From: Naasia lichenicola
GTDB lineage: Bacteria; Actinomycetota; Actinomycetes; Actinomycetales; Microbacteriaceae
Assembly: GCF_004801885.1 (NCBI RefSeq)
Contig: NZ_SSSM01000005.1
Coordinates: 806,001 to 870,000, forward strand
Length of the DNA stretch: 64,000 bases
Direction: 5' to 3'
Part shown: positions 25,419 to 34,259 of the stretch, piece by piece
How positions within the stretch are numbered: the first letter of the stretch is position 1
Layout: every line of letters begins with the position of its first letter
Translations under genes and position numbers: made by a program
Notes under the pieces: model-generated
What the model was told of the DNA's origin: nothing
The model's input: the letters and a program-made list of their open reading frames with translations, nothing else
Databases searched by the model: none

Positions 25419-26219
25419 GTGGCGGCTGAGCTGGTCCTGCGGGACATCAACCTGCGCTTCGGCGGCATCAAGGTGCTGCAGGACGTGAGCATGGCCGTCG
25501 AGTCGGGCCGCATCTTCGGCCTCGTGGGTCCGAACGGCGCCGGCAAGACCTCGCTGTTCAACTGCATCAGCGGTCACTACCGCGCCTCGTCGGGATCGAT
25601 CACCATCGATGGCGTCGAGACGAGTGGCAAGTCCGCCTCGCAGATGACGAAGTTCGGGCTCGCCCGCACCTTCCAGCACCCCGCCCTGCAGCTGCACGAG
25701 ACGGTGCTCGAGAACGTGCTGCTCGGCGCGCACTCCACCCTCGCCGGCGGCCCCGTCTCGTGGGCGCTTCGGATGCCGTGGACGACCCGATCCGAGAAGG
25801 CGGCGCGCACGGAAGCCGCAGAGCTGCTCGAGCGTCTCGGCCTCGGCGATGTCGCGGACACGCCCGCCGGCGAGCTCTCGCCCGGCCTGCACAAGACCAT
25901 CGAGTTGGTCCGCGCGCTCCTGTCCAAGCCGCGGCTCCTGCTGCTCGACGAGCCGGCCGCCGGACTGTCGCACACCGAGGTCGAGGCGTTCATCGCGTCC
26001 ATCCGCGGCGTGCGCGACGACTTCGACCTCACCATCGTGATCGTCGAGCACCACATGGGACTCATCTCCGCGGTCACCGACCGCGTCATGGTGCTCGACC
26101 ACGGCGCGACCCTCATGGAGGGAACCGCGCGTGAGGCGCAGTCCGACCCGCGGGTCATCGAGGCCTACCTCGGCCAGGCGAGCACGGCGGAGGTGAGCGG
26201 TGAGCCTGCTGGAGCTTGA
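25419..26219 (+). CDS. livG: ABC transporter ATP-binding protein, LivG type
   Basis: About 266 residues. Walker A is GPNGAGKTS, Walker B LLLLDEPAAGL, and the switch His lies in VIVEHHMGLI. The signature loop reads ELSPGLHK in place of the usual LSYGQQ, an unusual variant. GTG 25419 has GAGGA 8 nt upstream; ATG 25410 and GTG 25401 are in-frame alternatives. It energises the importer with LivF. The 20-bp overlap with livF shows co-translation. LivFGHM systems import branched amino acids, but in catabolic islands also aromatic acids, which is the likely cargo here. Confidence 0.9.
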   Translation: MAAELVLRDINLRFGGIKVLQDVSMAVESGRIFGLVGPNGAGKTSLFNCISGHYRASSGSITIDGVETSGKSASQMTKFGLARTFQHPALQLHETVLENVLLGAHSTLAGGPVSWALRMPWTTRSEKAARTEAAELLERLGLGDVADTPAGELSPGLHKTIELVRALLSKPRLLLLDEPAAGLSHTEVEAFIASIRGVRDDFDLTIVIVEHHMGLISAVTDRVMVLDHGATLMEGTAREAQSDPRVIEAYLGQASTAEVSGEPAGA

Positions 26220-26910
26220 GGACGTCTCCGCCTCATACGGCTATGCCCCCGTGCTGCACGGGATCAGCTTCGGTCTCGAGGCCAACCGCGCCGAGGGCAT
26301 CCTCGGCGCCAACGGAGCGGGCAAGACGACCACCCTGCGCGCGATCAGCGGGATGGTCCCTGCCACCGGCCGCATCCGCTTCGACGGCGTCGACATCCTC
26401 GGCAAGAGCCCGGACCGGATCGCGCGGATGGGCATCGCCCACGTCCCCGAGGGTCGCGGGACGCTCGGCGGTCTCAGCGTGCGGGACAATCTGCGCATCG
26501 GCGCCTACCAGCGCAAGGATCGCAAGCAGATCGACGAGCACATCGAGTTCTGCCTCGACCTGTTCCCGAACCTGCGCGAGCGCATCTCGTCCAACGCCTC
26601 CGCACTGTCCGGCGGCGAGCAGCAGATGCTCGCGGTGGCGCGCGCGTTCATGGCGCAGCCTCGGGTGATCCTGCTCGACGAGGCGTCTCTCGGCCTGGCG
26701 CCCAGCACCGCGCAGCGCGTCTACGACGCTATCCGGCGCCTGCAGACGGAGACCGGCGTGGCGATGGTGGTCGTCGAGCAGAATGCGTCGCTCGCGTTCT
26801 CCGTCGTCGATCACGCGCTCGTGCTCGAGACGGGAAGGGTCTCGATCGAGGGACCGAAGGAGAGCCTCATGGGCATGGACGAGGTGCGCCGCGCGTACCT
26901 GGGAGGCTGA
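26200..26910 (+). CDS. livF: ABC transporter ATP-binding protein, LivF type
   Basis: A 236-residue LivF: Walker A GANGAGKTT, signature ALSGGEQQMLAVARA, Walker B VILLDEASLGLAP, and VVVEQNAS. The GTG start is served by GGAGG 6 nt upstream, inside the end of livG. The stop is followed 2 bp later by livH. Cytoplasmic partner of LivG in an inner-membrane importer. Confidence 0.93.
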   Translation: MSLLELEDVSASYGYAPVLHGISFGLEANRAEGILGANGAGKTTTLRAISGMVPATGRIRFDGVDILGKSPDRIARMGIAHVPEGRGTLGGLSVRDNLRIGAYQRKDRKQIDEHIEFCLDLFPNLRERISSNASALSGGEQQMLAVARAFMAQPRVILLDEASLGLAPSTAQRVYDAIRRLQTETGVAMVVVEQNASLAFSVVDHALVLETGRVSIEGPKESLMGMDEVRRAYLGG

Positions 26911-26912
26911 CG

Positions 26913-27794
26913 ATGGCGTACACCATCCAGTTGATCGTCGAGGGCTTCGCGACGGGGTCCATCTACGGCGCGCTCGCGCTCGCGATCGTCCTCGTCAACC
27001 GTTCCACGGGGCTGATCAACTTCGCGCAGGGCTCGATGGGGGTGCTCGCCACCTTCGTCGCCTTCGGACTGGTCCAGCTCGGGGCGCCGCTGCTGCTCGC
27101 GATGCTCGTCGCGTTCGTCTTCGCCTTCGTGTTCGGCGCCGGCGTCGAGCGATTCGTCGTCCGGCGCTTCGAGGGCGGTGATCCCGACACCGCGGTCGTC
27201 GTGACGATCGGCCTGTTCGTGCTCATCGCCGGCATCGCCGCGCTGATCTGGGGCTACGAGCCCCGACAGTTCCCCTCGCTGTTCCCGCCGCAGTCCATCG
27301 AGATCCTCGGAGTGTTCATCAGCCTGAGATCCGTCGGCACGATCGTCGTGCTCGTCGCCGTGATGGCGCTGCTCCAGGTGCTGTTCCGCTTCACCAAGCT
27401 CGGCCTCGCCATGCGCGCGGTGGCGGACAACCCGCAGTCGGCGTCGCTGTCCGGCCTTCCCGTCAGCCGCCTGCTGATGGTCGGCTGGGGTCTGGCGGCG
27501 GTCCTCGGCGCACTTGCCGGAATCCTCGTCGCACCGCAGCTGTTCATCAGTCCGACGATGCTCGACTTCGCGCTCGTCTACGCGCTGGCCGCCGCGATCC
27601 TCGGCGGACTCGACAGTCCGCTCGGAGCCGTGGTCGCGGCCTGGTTCATCGGCATCGTCGAGAACCTCGCGGGCGCCTACATCGACTTCATCGGCGACGA
27701 CCTGAAGATCGCGGTGCCGTTCATCTTCATGCTCGTCATCCTGATCGCCAGGCCGCAGGGCCTCTTCGGCCGGAAGGTCACGGTGCGGATCTGA
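26913..27794 (+). CDS. livH: Branched-chain amino acid/aromatic-acid type ABC permease, LivH
   Basis: A 293-residue membrane protein with about eight hydrophobic segments, starting MAYTIQLIVEGFATGSIYGALALAIVLV in segments typical of LivH, with NFAQGSMG and the cytoplasmic coupling region LGLAMRAVADNPQSASLSG. It forms the channel with LivM. Its stop overlaps the livM start (TGATG). Confidence 0.92.
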   Translation: MAYTIQLIVEGFATGSIYGALALAIVLVNRSTGLINFAQGSMGVLATFVAFGLVQLGAPLLLAMLVAFVFAFVFGAGVERFVVRRFEGGDPDTAVVVTIGLFVLIAGIAALIWGYEPRQFPSLFPPQSIEILGVFISLRSVGTIVVLVAVMALLQVLFRFTKLGLAMRAVADNPQSASLSGLPVSRLLMVGWGLAAVLGALAGILVAPQLFISPTMLDFALVYALAAAILGGLDSPLGAVVAAWFIGIVENLAGAYIDFIGDDLKIAVPFIFMLVILIARPQGLFGRKVTVRI

Positions 27795-28852
27795 TGAAGA
27801 ACCTCCTCGCCCGCCCGATCGTGCGGCTGCTTCTCGCGGTGGTCATCGCCGTCGTGATCATCGTCGCGCCGATCTCCTCGAGCTCGTTCATCAACTACCA
27901 GCTCTCGCTGATCGCGGTCTTCGCCGTCGCCCTCCTCGGACTGAACATCGTCATGGGGTACACCGGCCAGGTCTCGCTCGGACAGAGCGCCTTCCTCGGC
28001 CTCGGCGCGTACATCGCGGCGTACGGTGTGCGCCAGGAGTGGCCCGTCGTGGTCATCTTCCTGCTCTGCTGCATCATCCCGGCGGCCGTCGGCCTGCTCG
28101 TCGCCCTGGCGGCCGCGCGCCTGCGGGGTCTCGCCCTCGCGATGGTCACCATCGCGCTGCCGATCATCGGAGTGCCGCTCGCCAAGCGCTTCCCCGACTT
28201 CACCGGCGGATCGGTCGGATCGACCGTCAGCTGGCTCGAGGCGCCAGAGGGATCGGGGCTCGCGGACGATCAGTTCCGGTACTACCTGGTCGTGGCGATC
28301 GCGGTGGTGCTGTTCATCCTCGGCCGCAACCTGGTGCGCGGCCGCATCGGGCGGGCATTTGCCATCGTCAAGTCGAACGAGGCCGTCGCCCTGTCGATGG
28401 GCATCTCGCCCTACCGATACAAGGTGCTCGCCTTCACCATCGCCTCCCTCTTCGGCGGCGCGTCCGGCTTCCTCTACATCGCGGTCGTGCAGTACACCTC
28501 GCCCGAGACGCTCAGCTTCGCGACCTCCATCAACCTGGTGGCCGCCATGGTGATCGGCGGCTCGGCGAGCATCCTCGGCACCGTGCTCGGCGCCATCTAC
28601 TTCGTCATGCTCCCCGTGGTGGCCGGGCAGATCGACTCGTCCCGCACCGCCCTGATCTCGGGAGCGGCACTGCTGCTGGTGCTGTTCCTCCTCCCCGGCG
28701 GGCTCGTCTCGCTTCCCCGGCGCATCGCCCAGCTTGTCCGGGGCGGCCGCGGCGGTTCCCCTCGCAGCAGAGCAGCAGCAGACAGACCTCCGACCGGCGA
28801 CACCGCACCACGCACCACCGCCGCGCCGGAAGCAGAGAAACAACCACGGTAG
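27794..28852 (+). CDS. livM: Branched-chain amino acid/aromatic-acid type ABC permease, LivM
   Basis: A 352-residue membrane protein. LivM hallmarks are LNIVMGYTGQVSLGQSAFLGLGAY and the coupling region IGRAFAIVKSNEAVALSMGI, both seen here. The last 45 residues are a hydrophilic Arg/Pro/Ala-rich cytoplasmic tail, longer than usual. It is followed 19 bp later by the binding protein gene. Confidence 0.92.
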   Translation: MKNLLARPIVRLLLAVVIAVVIIVAPISSSSFINYQLSLIAVFAVALLGLNIVMGYTGQVSLGQSAFLGLGAYIAAYGVRQEWPVVVIFLLCCIIPAAVGLLVALAAARLRGLALAMVTIALPIIGVPLAKRFPDFTGGSVGSTVSWLEAPEGSGLADDQFRYYLVVAIAVVLFILGRNLVRGRIGRAFAIVKSNEAVALSMGISPYRYKVLAFTIASLFGGASGFLYIAVVQYTSPETLSFATSINLVAAMVIGGSASILGTVLGAIYFVMLPVVAGQIDSSRTALISGAALLLVLFLLPGGLVSLPRRIAQLVRGGRGGSPRSRAAADRPPTGDTAPRTTAAPEAEKQPR

Positions 28853-28871
28853 AGAGATAGAGGCAGTGTCA

Positions 28872-30152
28872 ATGAAGAACTCCCTGAAGCCCAACAAGCG
28901 GGTGGTCGGCACGATCGCAGTGCTCGGCGTGCTCGCCCTGACGGTCACCGGCTGCACCCGCACGGCGACCGACGGAGGAGCCGGTGCCGGCACCGGAGCC
29001 GACGAGACCGCAGCACCGAGTCCCGGAATCACCGACACCACTCTCAGCCTCGGCATCAGCTCGCCGCTGAGCGGCCCCACTGCCGGTCCCGGCTCCTGCT
29101 CGGTCGCCGGCCTCGACTCCTACCTCGAGGCGCAGAACGCCGCGGGCGGCTTCGAGTTCGGAGACGGCAAGACCCGCGAGGTCACCCTCACCTACCTCGA
29201 CGACACCTACGACCCGGCGAAGACCGTGTCGAACTTCAAGCAGCTCGTCGGTGACGGCATCTTCGCCTACGTCGGCGCGCTCGGCACGCCGACCAACGCC
29301 GCCATCATGCCGATCGCCAACAGCGAGGAGGTGCCGCAGGTGCTGCTCGTGACCGGCGCCACCGCCTTCTCCGAGGACCAGAAGGCCAACCCGTGGACGT
29401 TCGGCCTGCTGCCGACCTACTACGACGAGGCCAACACCTTCGGGAAGCTGCTCGCCGACGCGGGCAAGCCGATCACCGTCGCCGTGCTCTCGCAGAACGA
29501 CGACTTCGGCAAGGACTACGTCGCCGGCCTGACCGACGCGATCGAGGGATCCGACGTCACCATCGTCGACTCCGCGACCTATGAGCCGACCGACACCACG
29601 CTCGACAGCCAGGTCACCCAGCTGGCCGCCAGCAAGGCCGACGTCCTGATGAGCGCCGTCTCGGTGACCCCGCTGCAGGTGGGCGTGCTCACCAAGGCGC
29701 AGTCCATCGGATGGCTGCCGCGCATCTTCCTCCCGTCGAACACCTCGACCCCCGGCACGATCCTCGAGCCCGGAGGAGCAACGGCCTACCCCGCCGTGTA
29801 CTCCACCTCGCTGACCAAGGTGCCGGCGTCGCCGACGTTCGCCGAGGACGAGGACGTGAAGGCCTACAACGCGGCGTTCGCGGAGTACGGCTCGAAGATC
29901 GCGGCCGTCTACACGCCGCACTGCGCATGGAGCTACGCCGAGGGCGCGATCCTCGGTGAGGCGTTCAAGGGCATGGAGGAGCCGACGCGCGACTCGTTCA
30001 TGACCGCCCTGAAGTCCATCAAGGACTTCCAGGCGCCCCTGCTGCTCGACGGCATCACGGTCGACACCACGCGTGACGACCAGCCCGCGATCAGCGGTCT
30101 GACCCTCGTGCAGGCCAGCGGCCCCGGCTACGCCCCGGCCAAGGCGTACTGA
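28872..30152 (+). CDS. Periplasmic-type substrate-binding lipoprotein of the Liv importer
   Basis: A 426-residue class I binding protein. A lipoprotein signal runs to the lipobox LTVTGC with C28 as the lipidated residue. The mature part contains SLGISSPLSGPTAGPG and the type I periplasmic-binding fold common to Liv/amide-binding proteins. ATG 28872 is preferred because GAGG lies 8 nt upstream; GTG 28866 is too close to it. As the last gene of the operon, it sets substrate specificity, which is probably an aromatic acid given the neighbours, but is not shown by the sequence. Confidence 0.88.
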   Translation: MKNSLKPNKRVVGTIAVLGVLALTVTGCTRTATDGGAGAGTGADETAAPSPGITDTTLSLGISSPLSGPTAGPGSCSVAGLDSYLEAQNAAGGFEFGDGKTREVTLTYLDDTYDPAKTVSNFKQLVGDGIFAYVGALGTPTNAAIMPIANSEEVPQVLLVTGATAFSEDQKANPWTFGLLPTYYDEANTFGKLLADAGKPITVAVLSQNDDFGKDYVAGLTDAIEGSDVTIVDSATYEPTDTTLDSQVTQLAASKADVLMSAVSVTPLQVGVLTKAQSIGWLPRIFLPSNTSTPGTILEPGGATAYPAVYSTSLTKVPASPTFAEDEDVKAYNAAFAEYGSKIAAVYTPHCAWSYAEGAILGEAFKGMEEPTRDSFMTALKSIKDFQAPLLLDGITVDTTRDDQPAISGLTLVQASGPGYAPAKAY

Positions 30153-30178
30153 GAGCCGAACCAGCACTAAGCAGCATC

Positions 30179-30300
30179 CGATCGCCTGATCCGCGGGGGA
30201 GTCTCCTCCGCGGATCAGGCGATCGATCACGGATCAGGCTCGTCTGCACGGATCAGGTCGGCGCGACCTGATCCGCGTGCGAAAGCGCGGTGAGCCTGAT
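30179..30300. repeat. Terminator-like hairpin followed by nested CCTGATCCG repeats
   Basis: A hairpin at 30179-30225 has a 22-bp stem (one G-T pair) and a 3-nt loop, about 27 bp after the binding-protein stop. It is followed by a second, nested structure (about 30230-30300) built from the same word: GGATCAGGTCG/CGACCTGATCC inside GGATCAGGCTC/GAGCCTGATCC. CCTGATCCG or its complement occurs at least six times. The first hairpin is probably the terminator of the Liv operon. Confidence 0.75.
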
Positions 30301-30361
30301 CCGCGTCAGACGTCGCGCCGAGATCCCGACAGTGGATCTCCTGATCCGGAAAAGGCACATC

Positions 30362-32005
30362 GTGGAGTATCCGCTTCGTCCGCCGCGCAGCACGCCCGAA
30401 TCCCGCGGAGCCGTTCCCCTGAACCCGCGGCAGGAGCGCCTGCGGGGCATGATCATCGACCGCGATGTCGTGGTCACGACGCGCGCGGGTCGGACCGTCG
30501 TGCTCGACGTCTATCGGCCCGAGAACGAGGCTCCGGCGCCCGCGGTCATCGCCTGGTCGCCCTACGGCAAGCACAATCCTGCCCCGATCGGTGTGATCTA
30601 CCCCGAGAGCGGCGTGCGCCCCGACGACATCGGCGAGCTCACCACGTTCGAGGCGCCCGATCCCGACTACTGGGTGCCGTTCGGCTACAGCATCGTCATC
30701 GCCGACATCCCCGGAACCTGGAACGCCACCGGGCCGGCGTCCTTCATCTCGCCCGAAGAGGCCGAGGACTACTACGACCTCATCGAATGGGCAGGCACCC
30801 AGCCGTGGAGCAACGGCAAGGTCGGACTCTCCGGAGTCTCCTATCTGACTGTCTCCCAGTGGCGCGTCGCCGAGCTGAACCCGCCGCACCTCGCGGCGAT
30901 CAACCCATGGGAGGGCTGGTCCGACACGTATAGAGAGGTAGCGCGCCACGGCGGCATTCCCGAGACCTCGTTCTGGCCCTACATCTGGGAGCGCTGGGGC
31001 GCCAGCCGCGGCCCGATCGAGGACCTCGAGCTCGAGACGGCCGAGCACCCGTGGTTCGACGACTTCTGGCAGTCCAAGGCGTCCGTCATGGAGCGGATCA
31101 CCGTGCCGGCATGGGTCGTGGGCAGCTGGTCCGATCAGGGTCTGCACTCGCGGGGGACCCTCGAGGGCTTCCGTCGACTCTCCTCGTCGCAGAAGTGGCT
31201 CGACATCCACGGCCGCAAGAAATGGGGCGAGTACTACCTCCCGGCCAACGTCGAGCGGCAGAGGCAGTTCTTCGACCGATTCCTCAAGGGCGAGGAGAAC
31301 GGCTGGGAGGACCGGCCCCCGGTCCTCTACGAGGTCCGCGAGCGCTACTACGTCGGCGAGACCTTCGGTGCGGAGTCCTGGCCGCTGCCCGACACCGCCT
31401 ACACACCGTATTTCCTGGGCGCCGACGGGACGATGTCGACCGAGGCTCCGCGCGATGAGGATGCCGTGGAGTACGACGGACGCGGCAGCGGCCTGCGCAG
31501 CCATCGCGCGGAATTCGAGGTGCGCTTCACGGAGCGCACCGAGATCGTCGGCCACGCATGGGCCGAGCTGCAGGTGAGCGCACCGGACGCCGAAGACATG
31601 GACCTCTTCGTCGGCCTCTTCAAGAAGACCGCGGACGGCGAGGTCGTCGGCTTCCCGTACTACGCCCAGTTCGAGGACGGCCCGGTCGCCGTCGGCTGGC
31701 TGCGGGTGTCGCATCGCGAGCTCGACCCCGAGAGGTCGCACCCCTTCCTCCCGGTGCTCGCCCATCAGCGCGCGCTGCCGATGGAGAAGGATGGACCGAC
31801 GTCGGTGACCATCGAGATCCTTCCGTCGGGGACGGTGTTCGAGGCGGGGGAGTCGCTCGTGTTCGTGATCCAGGGTCGCGACATCATGGACTACCCGCCT
31901 GCCGTCTATGCCCGCCACCACGAGACGGCCAACCGCGGTCGCCATCTCATCCACGTCGGGGGCGCCCACGCATCGCGGCTTGTACTTCCGGTCATCGGCG
32001 CGTGA
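30362..32005 (+). CDS. CocE/NonD family hydrolase (S15 Xaa-Pro dipeptidyl-peptidase-like)
   Basis: About 547 residues. The N-terminal alpha/beta hydrolase domain has VGLSGVSYL with S160 as the probable nucleophile (GxSY type), an Asp in VVGSWSDQGLHSRG and a His in WLDIHGRKKWGEYY. The last 200 residues form the jelly-roll/galactose-binding-like C-terminal domain of this family. GTG 30362 follows AAAAGG by 6 nt; an upstream start would run through the repeat hairpins. It overlaps the 5-formyl-THF cyclo-ligase gene by 4 bp. Family members cleave esters or amides; a role on a plant-derived ester is possible but unproven. Confidence 0.85.
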   Translation: MEYPLRPPRSTPESRGAVPLNPRQERLRGMIIDRDVVVTTRAGRTVVLDVYRPENEAPAPAVIAWSPYGKHNPAPIGVIYPESGVRPDDIGELTTFEAPDPDYWVPFGYSIVIADIPGTWNATGPASFISPEEAEDYYDLIEWAGTQPWSNGKVGLSGVSYLTVSQWRVAELNPPHLAAINPWEGWSDTYREVARHGGIPETSFWPYIWERWGASRGPIEDLELETAEHPWFDDFWQSKASVMERITVPAWVVGSWSDQGLHSRGTLEGFRRLSSSQKWLDIHGRKKWGEYYLPANVERQRQFFDRFLKGEENGWEDRPPVLYEVRERYYVGETFGAESWPLPDTAYTPYFLGADGTMSTEAPRDEDAVEYDGRGSGLRSHRAEFEVRFTERTEIVGHAWAELQVSAPDAEDMDLFVGLFKKTADGEVVGFPYYAQFEDGPVAVGWLRVSHRELDPERSHPFLPVLAHQRALPMEKDGPTSVTIEILPSGTVFEAGESLVFVIQGRDIMDYPPAVYARHHETANRGRHLIHVGGAHASRLVLPVIGA

Positions 32006-32589
32006 ACCCGGAGGACACCGCGACCGCCAAGCGGGCGCTCCGTGGCGAGATCCGTCGACGTCGCGCCTCCCTCACCGATGCGCAGCGCTCGGCTGCGACT
32101 GATGGCCTCACGCGAACTCTGATCGTCGCGACGCCCGAGGCGCGTCCGCTGACCGTCGCCTGCTACCTGTCGACGGCGGACGAGCCGAACACCCGGCCGT
32201 ACATCGCGTGGGCGATCGAGCACGACGTGCGGGTCCTGCTGCCGATCAGCCGAGAGGACGGCCGGCTCGACTGGGTCGACGGCCGCGGCGAGGGGGAGAT
32301 ACCGGGGCTGTTCGGCATCGCCGAGCGATCGGGAGACATCCTCGGGCCGGAGGCGCTGGCCGAGATCGACCTCTTCGTGATCCCCGCGGCCGCCGTGGAT
32401 CGCGCGGGCATGCGGATGGGGTGGGGCCGCGGCTACTTCGATCGCACCCTGGGCGCGCTGACCGGGCAGCCGCGGGTGATCGCTGTGGTGTTTGACGAGG
32501 ACCTGTACGACGCTGTGCCCCGTGAGCCGCACGACCTGCCGGTGGATGCCGCGGCGACTCCGAGTGGACTTCACGACTTCGGCTCCTGA
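32002..32589 (+). CDS. 5-formyltetrahydrofolate cyclo-ligase
   Basis: A 195-residue protein of the 5-FCL family. The N-terminal KRALRGEIRRRRASL and the C-terminal MRMGWGRGYFDRTL (ATP/substrate-binding) are characteristic. It converts the dead-end 5-formyl-THF to 5,10-methenyl-THF with ATP. Its GTG start overlaps the hydrolase stop (GTGA), so it is co-expressed with it. It is convergent with fchA. Together these genes recover side forms of the C1-folate pool, which fits the O-demethylation island nearby. Confidence 0.9.
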   Translation: MNPEDTATAKRALRGEIRRRRASLTDAQRSAATDGLTRTLIVATPEARPLTVACYLSTADEPNTRPYIAWAIEHDVRVLLPISREDGRLDWVDGRGEGEIPGLFGIAERSGDILGPEALAEIDLFVIPAAAVDRAGMRMGWGRGYFDRTLGALTGQPRVIAVVFDEDLYDAVPREPHDLPVDAAATPSGLHDFGS

Positions 32590-32635
32590 CGCCGGTGCGC
32601 ACCGCACGTCTGCACCGCACCTCCGCACCGTCCGG

Positions 32636-33310
32636 TCAGCCCCCGTGATGATCGGTGGGAGCGGCGCGACCGTCGATGCGGGCGGCCAGTGCGTCGATGC
32701 GGCGGATGCCCTCGTCGAATCGCGTGACGGCGGCCCATAGCTCCGGCTGATCCGCTCGCACGTCGTCGAGCGTCCTGCCCGCCGATCTCGCGGACGCCAG
32801 GTCGAAGCTGACGTTGGTGCGCGCCCCGGTGATCGCAGCGCGGATCGCGCCGCACGCGACGGCGACATCGGCCACGAGGGCGCGATTGCCGTGCTCGGCC
32901 AGCCACTCGAGATCCTCGATCGCCTCCAGCGCTGCCTCGCCGAGCGCGCGTGACGACTGGGCGGCGACGACGGACGCGGACCGGATGGCGTCGATGCGCT
33001 CGGCGCCATCCGGCAGGGAGAAGGCGGCGCCGAAGGCCTTCGAGCCGGCAGCGTCCTCATCGGCCAGGCGAACGGCGTCCTCTCGGCGTGCCGATGCGCG
33101 AGAGGTCAGATCCGCCAGTCGAGCTGCGAGCACGCCGTCCTCGACACGGCTGTATCCGGCCACCATGGAGGTCAGGCCGGCGGCGATCGCCAGCATGATG
33201 GCGGCGGCGGCGCCTCCGCCCGGCGACCCGGTTGACCGCGCTAGCCCGGCGAGCCACTCGCCCAGGGCCCGGTCCTCACTCGAGAGGTGCTCGGCTGCGG
33301 GTTCGGTCAC
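32636..33310 (-). CDS. fchA: Cyclodeaminase/cyclohydrolase family protein, FchA-like
   Basis: A 224-residue all-helical protein of the formiminotransferase-cyclodeaminase C-terminal family. The conserved TGSPGGGAAAAIMLAIA is at about residues 27-43. Stand-alone members act as methenyl-THF cyclohydrolase (FchA) or cyclodeaminase. The GTG start has GGAGG. It lies 74 bp downstream of the TIM-barrel gene on the same strand and is convergent with the cyclo-ligase. No histidine-utilisation gene is nearby, so the cyclohydrolase role in C1-folate metabolism is preferred. Confidence 0.8.
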   Translation of the reverse strand: MTEPAAEHLSSEDRALGEWLAGLARSTGSPGGGAAAAIMLAIAAGLTSMVAGYSRVEDGVLAARLADLTSRASARREDAVRLADEDAAGSKAFGAAFSLPDGAERIDAIRSASVVAAQSSRALGEAALEAIEDLEWLAEHGNRALVADVAVACGAIRAAITGARTNVSFDLASARSAGRTLDDVRADQPELWAAVTRFDEGIRRIDALAARIDGRAAPTDHHGG

Positions 33311-33384
33311 GCGGGTGCCTCCATCGGCGCGAGTGGTGCTCTGTTCGTCCAGCCTGCCCGCCGGCCCGTCATCGCACCAGGGGA

Positions 33385-34251
33385 TCAGGCGTTCGCGGCC
33401 GAGGCCTCCGCGTCCCGGACCAGTGCGATCGCCTCGGCGGCCAGTGCGCGGCCGTCGGCGTACGGCGCCCGCCAGATGCGCAGCAGATCGCTCGCGAACT
33501 CCGACAGGATCGACCGCGAGAACGCCTCCACGCCCACCGGGCCCTGATACCCCGCGGCGATCGCCGCGCGCACGACCGCGCCCGCATCCACGACGCCCGC
33601 GCCAAGGCCCCCTCGACCCGACTGACCGAGCTCGAGATATCCCAGTTGCGGAACTGTGTCGCCGACGGCGGCGAGCATGTCGCCCTCCTCGATCGCCATG
33701 TGGAAGCTGTCGAGGTGGATACGCAGGTTCGCGGATCCGCTGGCGGCGACGTAGTCGCGTGCCTGCTGCGCGGTGTTGATCATCGACGTCTCGTACCGGT
33801 TGAGCACCTCGAAGGTCATCGCGACGCCGCGCTCATCCGCGTAGTCGGCGACGGCGCCGACGTGCCGTGCGGAGCGTTCGAACATCTCGGCCGAGACCGC
33901 GGATTCCGGCCCGCCGAACAGCCCGTACGGGACGCCGTTGAGCTGCGTCCCGCCGAGCGACACGGTCGCATCCACCATGCGGCGGAGTGCGTCCTCTCCG
34001 CGCTGCCGGACCCCTGGGTCCTCCGACGACACATCCGCGTCGGGCGCCTGACCGGCGATCGGGATCGGTGACAGTCCCCATCGGCGGAAGGTGGCGTTCA
34101 GCTCGTCGAATGGTGTCGCCTCCGGATCGATCGGCGGCAGCACGACGTGGCTGTAGCCGAGCTCTGCCAGCGCCTCGAGAGCACCGTCGAGCGCGGGCTG
34201 TGCGAGGTCGGGGACGAGGACGTTGAGGTGGCAGGCGACGGAGAGGGGCAT
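33385..34251 (-). CDS. TIM-barrel sugar isomerase/epimerase (xylose-isomerase-like fold)
   Basis: A 288-residue protein related to D-tagatose 3-epimerase/hydroxypyruvate isomerase-like enzymes. Probable metal/catalytic residues lie in MTFEVLNRYET (Glu), LRIHLDSFHMAIEE (Asp, His) and PVGVEAFSR (Glu). GAGG overlapping the SDR stop serves ATG 34251, so it is co-translated with the SDR gene. It would isomerise or epimerise an unphosphorylated ketose imported by the Rbs-type transporter. Substrate unknown. Confidence 0.82.
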   Translation of the reverse strand: MPLSVACHLNVLVPDLAQPALDGALEALAELGYSHVVLPPIDPEATPFDELNATFRRWGLSPIPIAGQAPDADVSSEDPGVRQRGEDALRRMVDATVSLGGTQLNGVPYGLFGGPESAVSAEMFERSARHVGAVADYADERGVAMTFEVLNRYETSMINTAQQARDYVAASGSANLRIHLDSFHMAIEEGDMLAAVGDTVPQLGYLELGQSGRGGLGAGVVDAGAVVRAAIAAGYQGPVGVEAFSRSILSEFASDLLRIWRAPYADGRALAAEAIALVRDAEASAANA

Positions 34252-34259
34252 CTGGCGCC

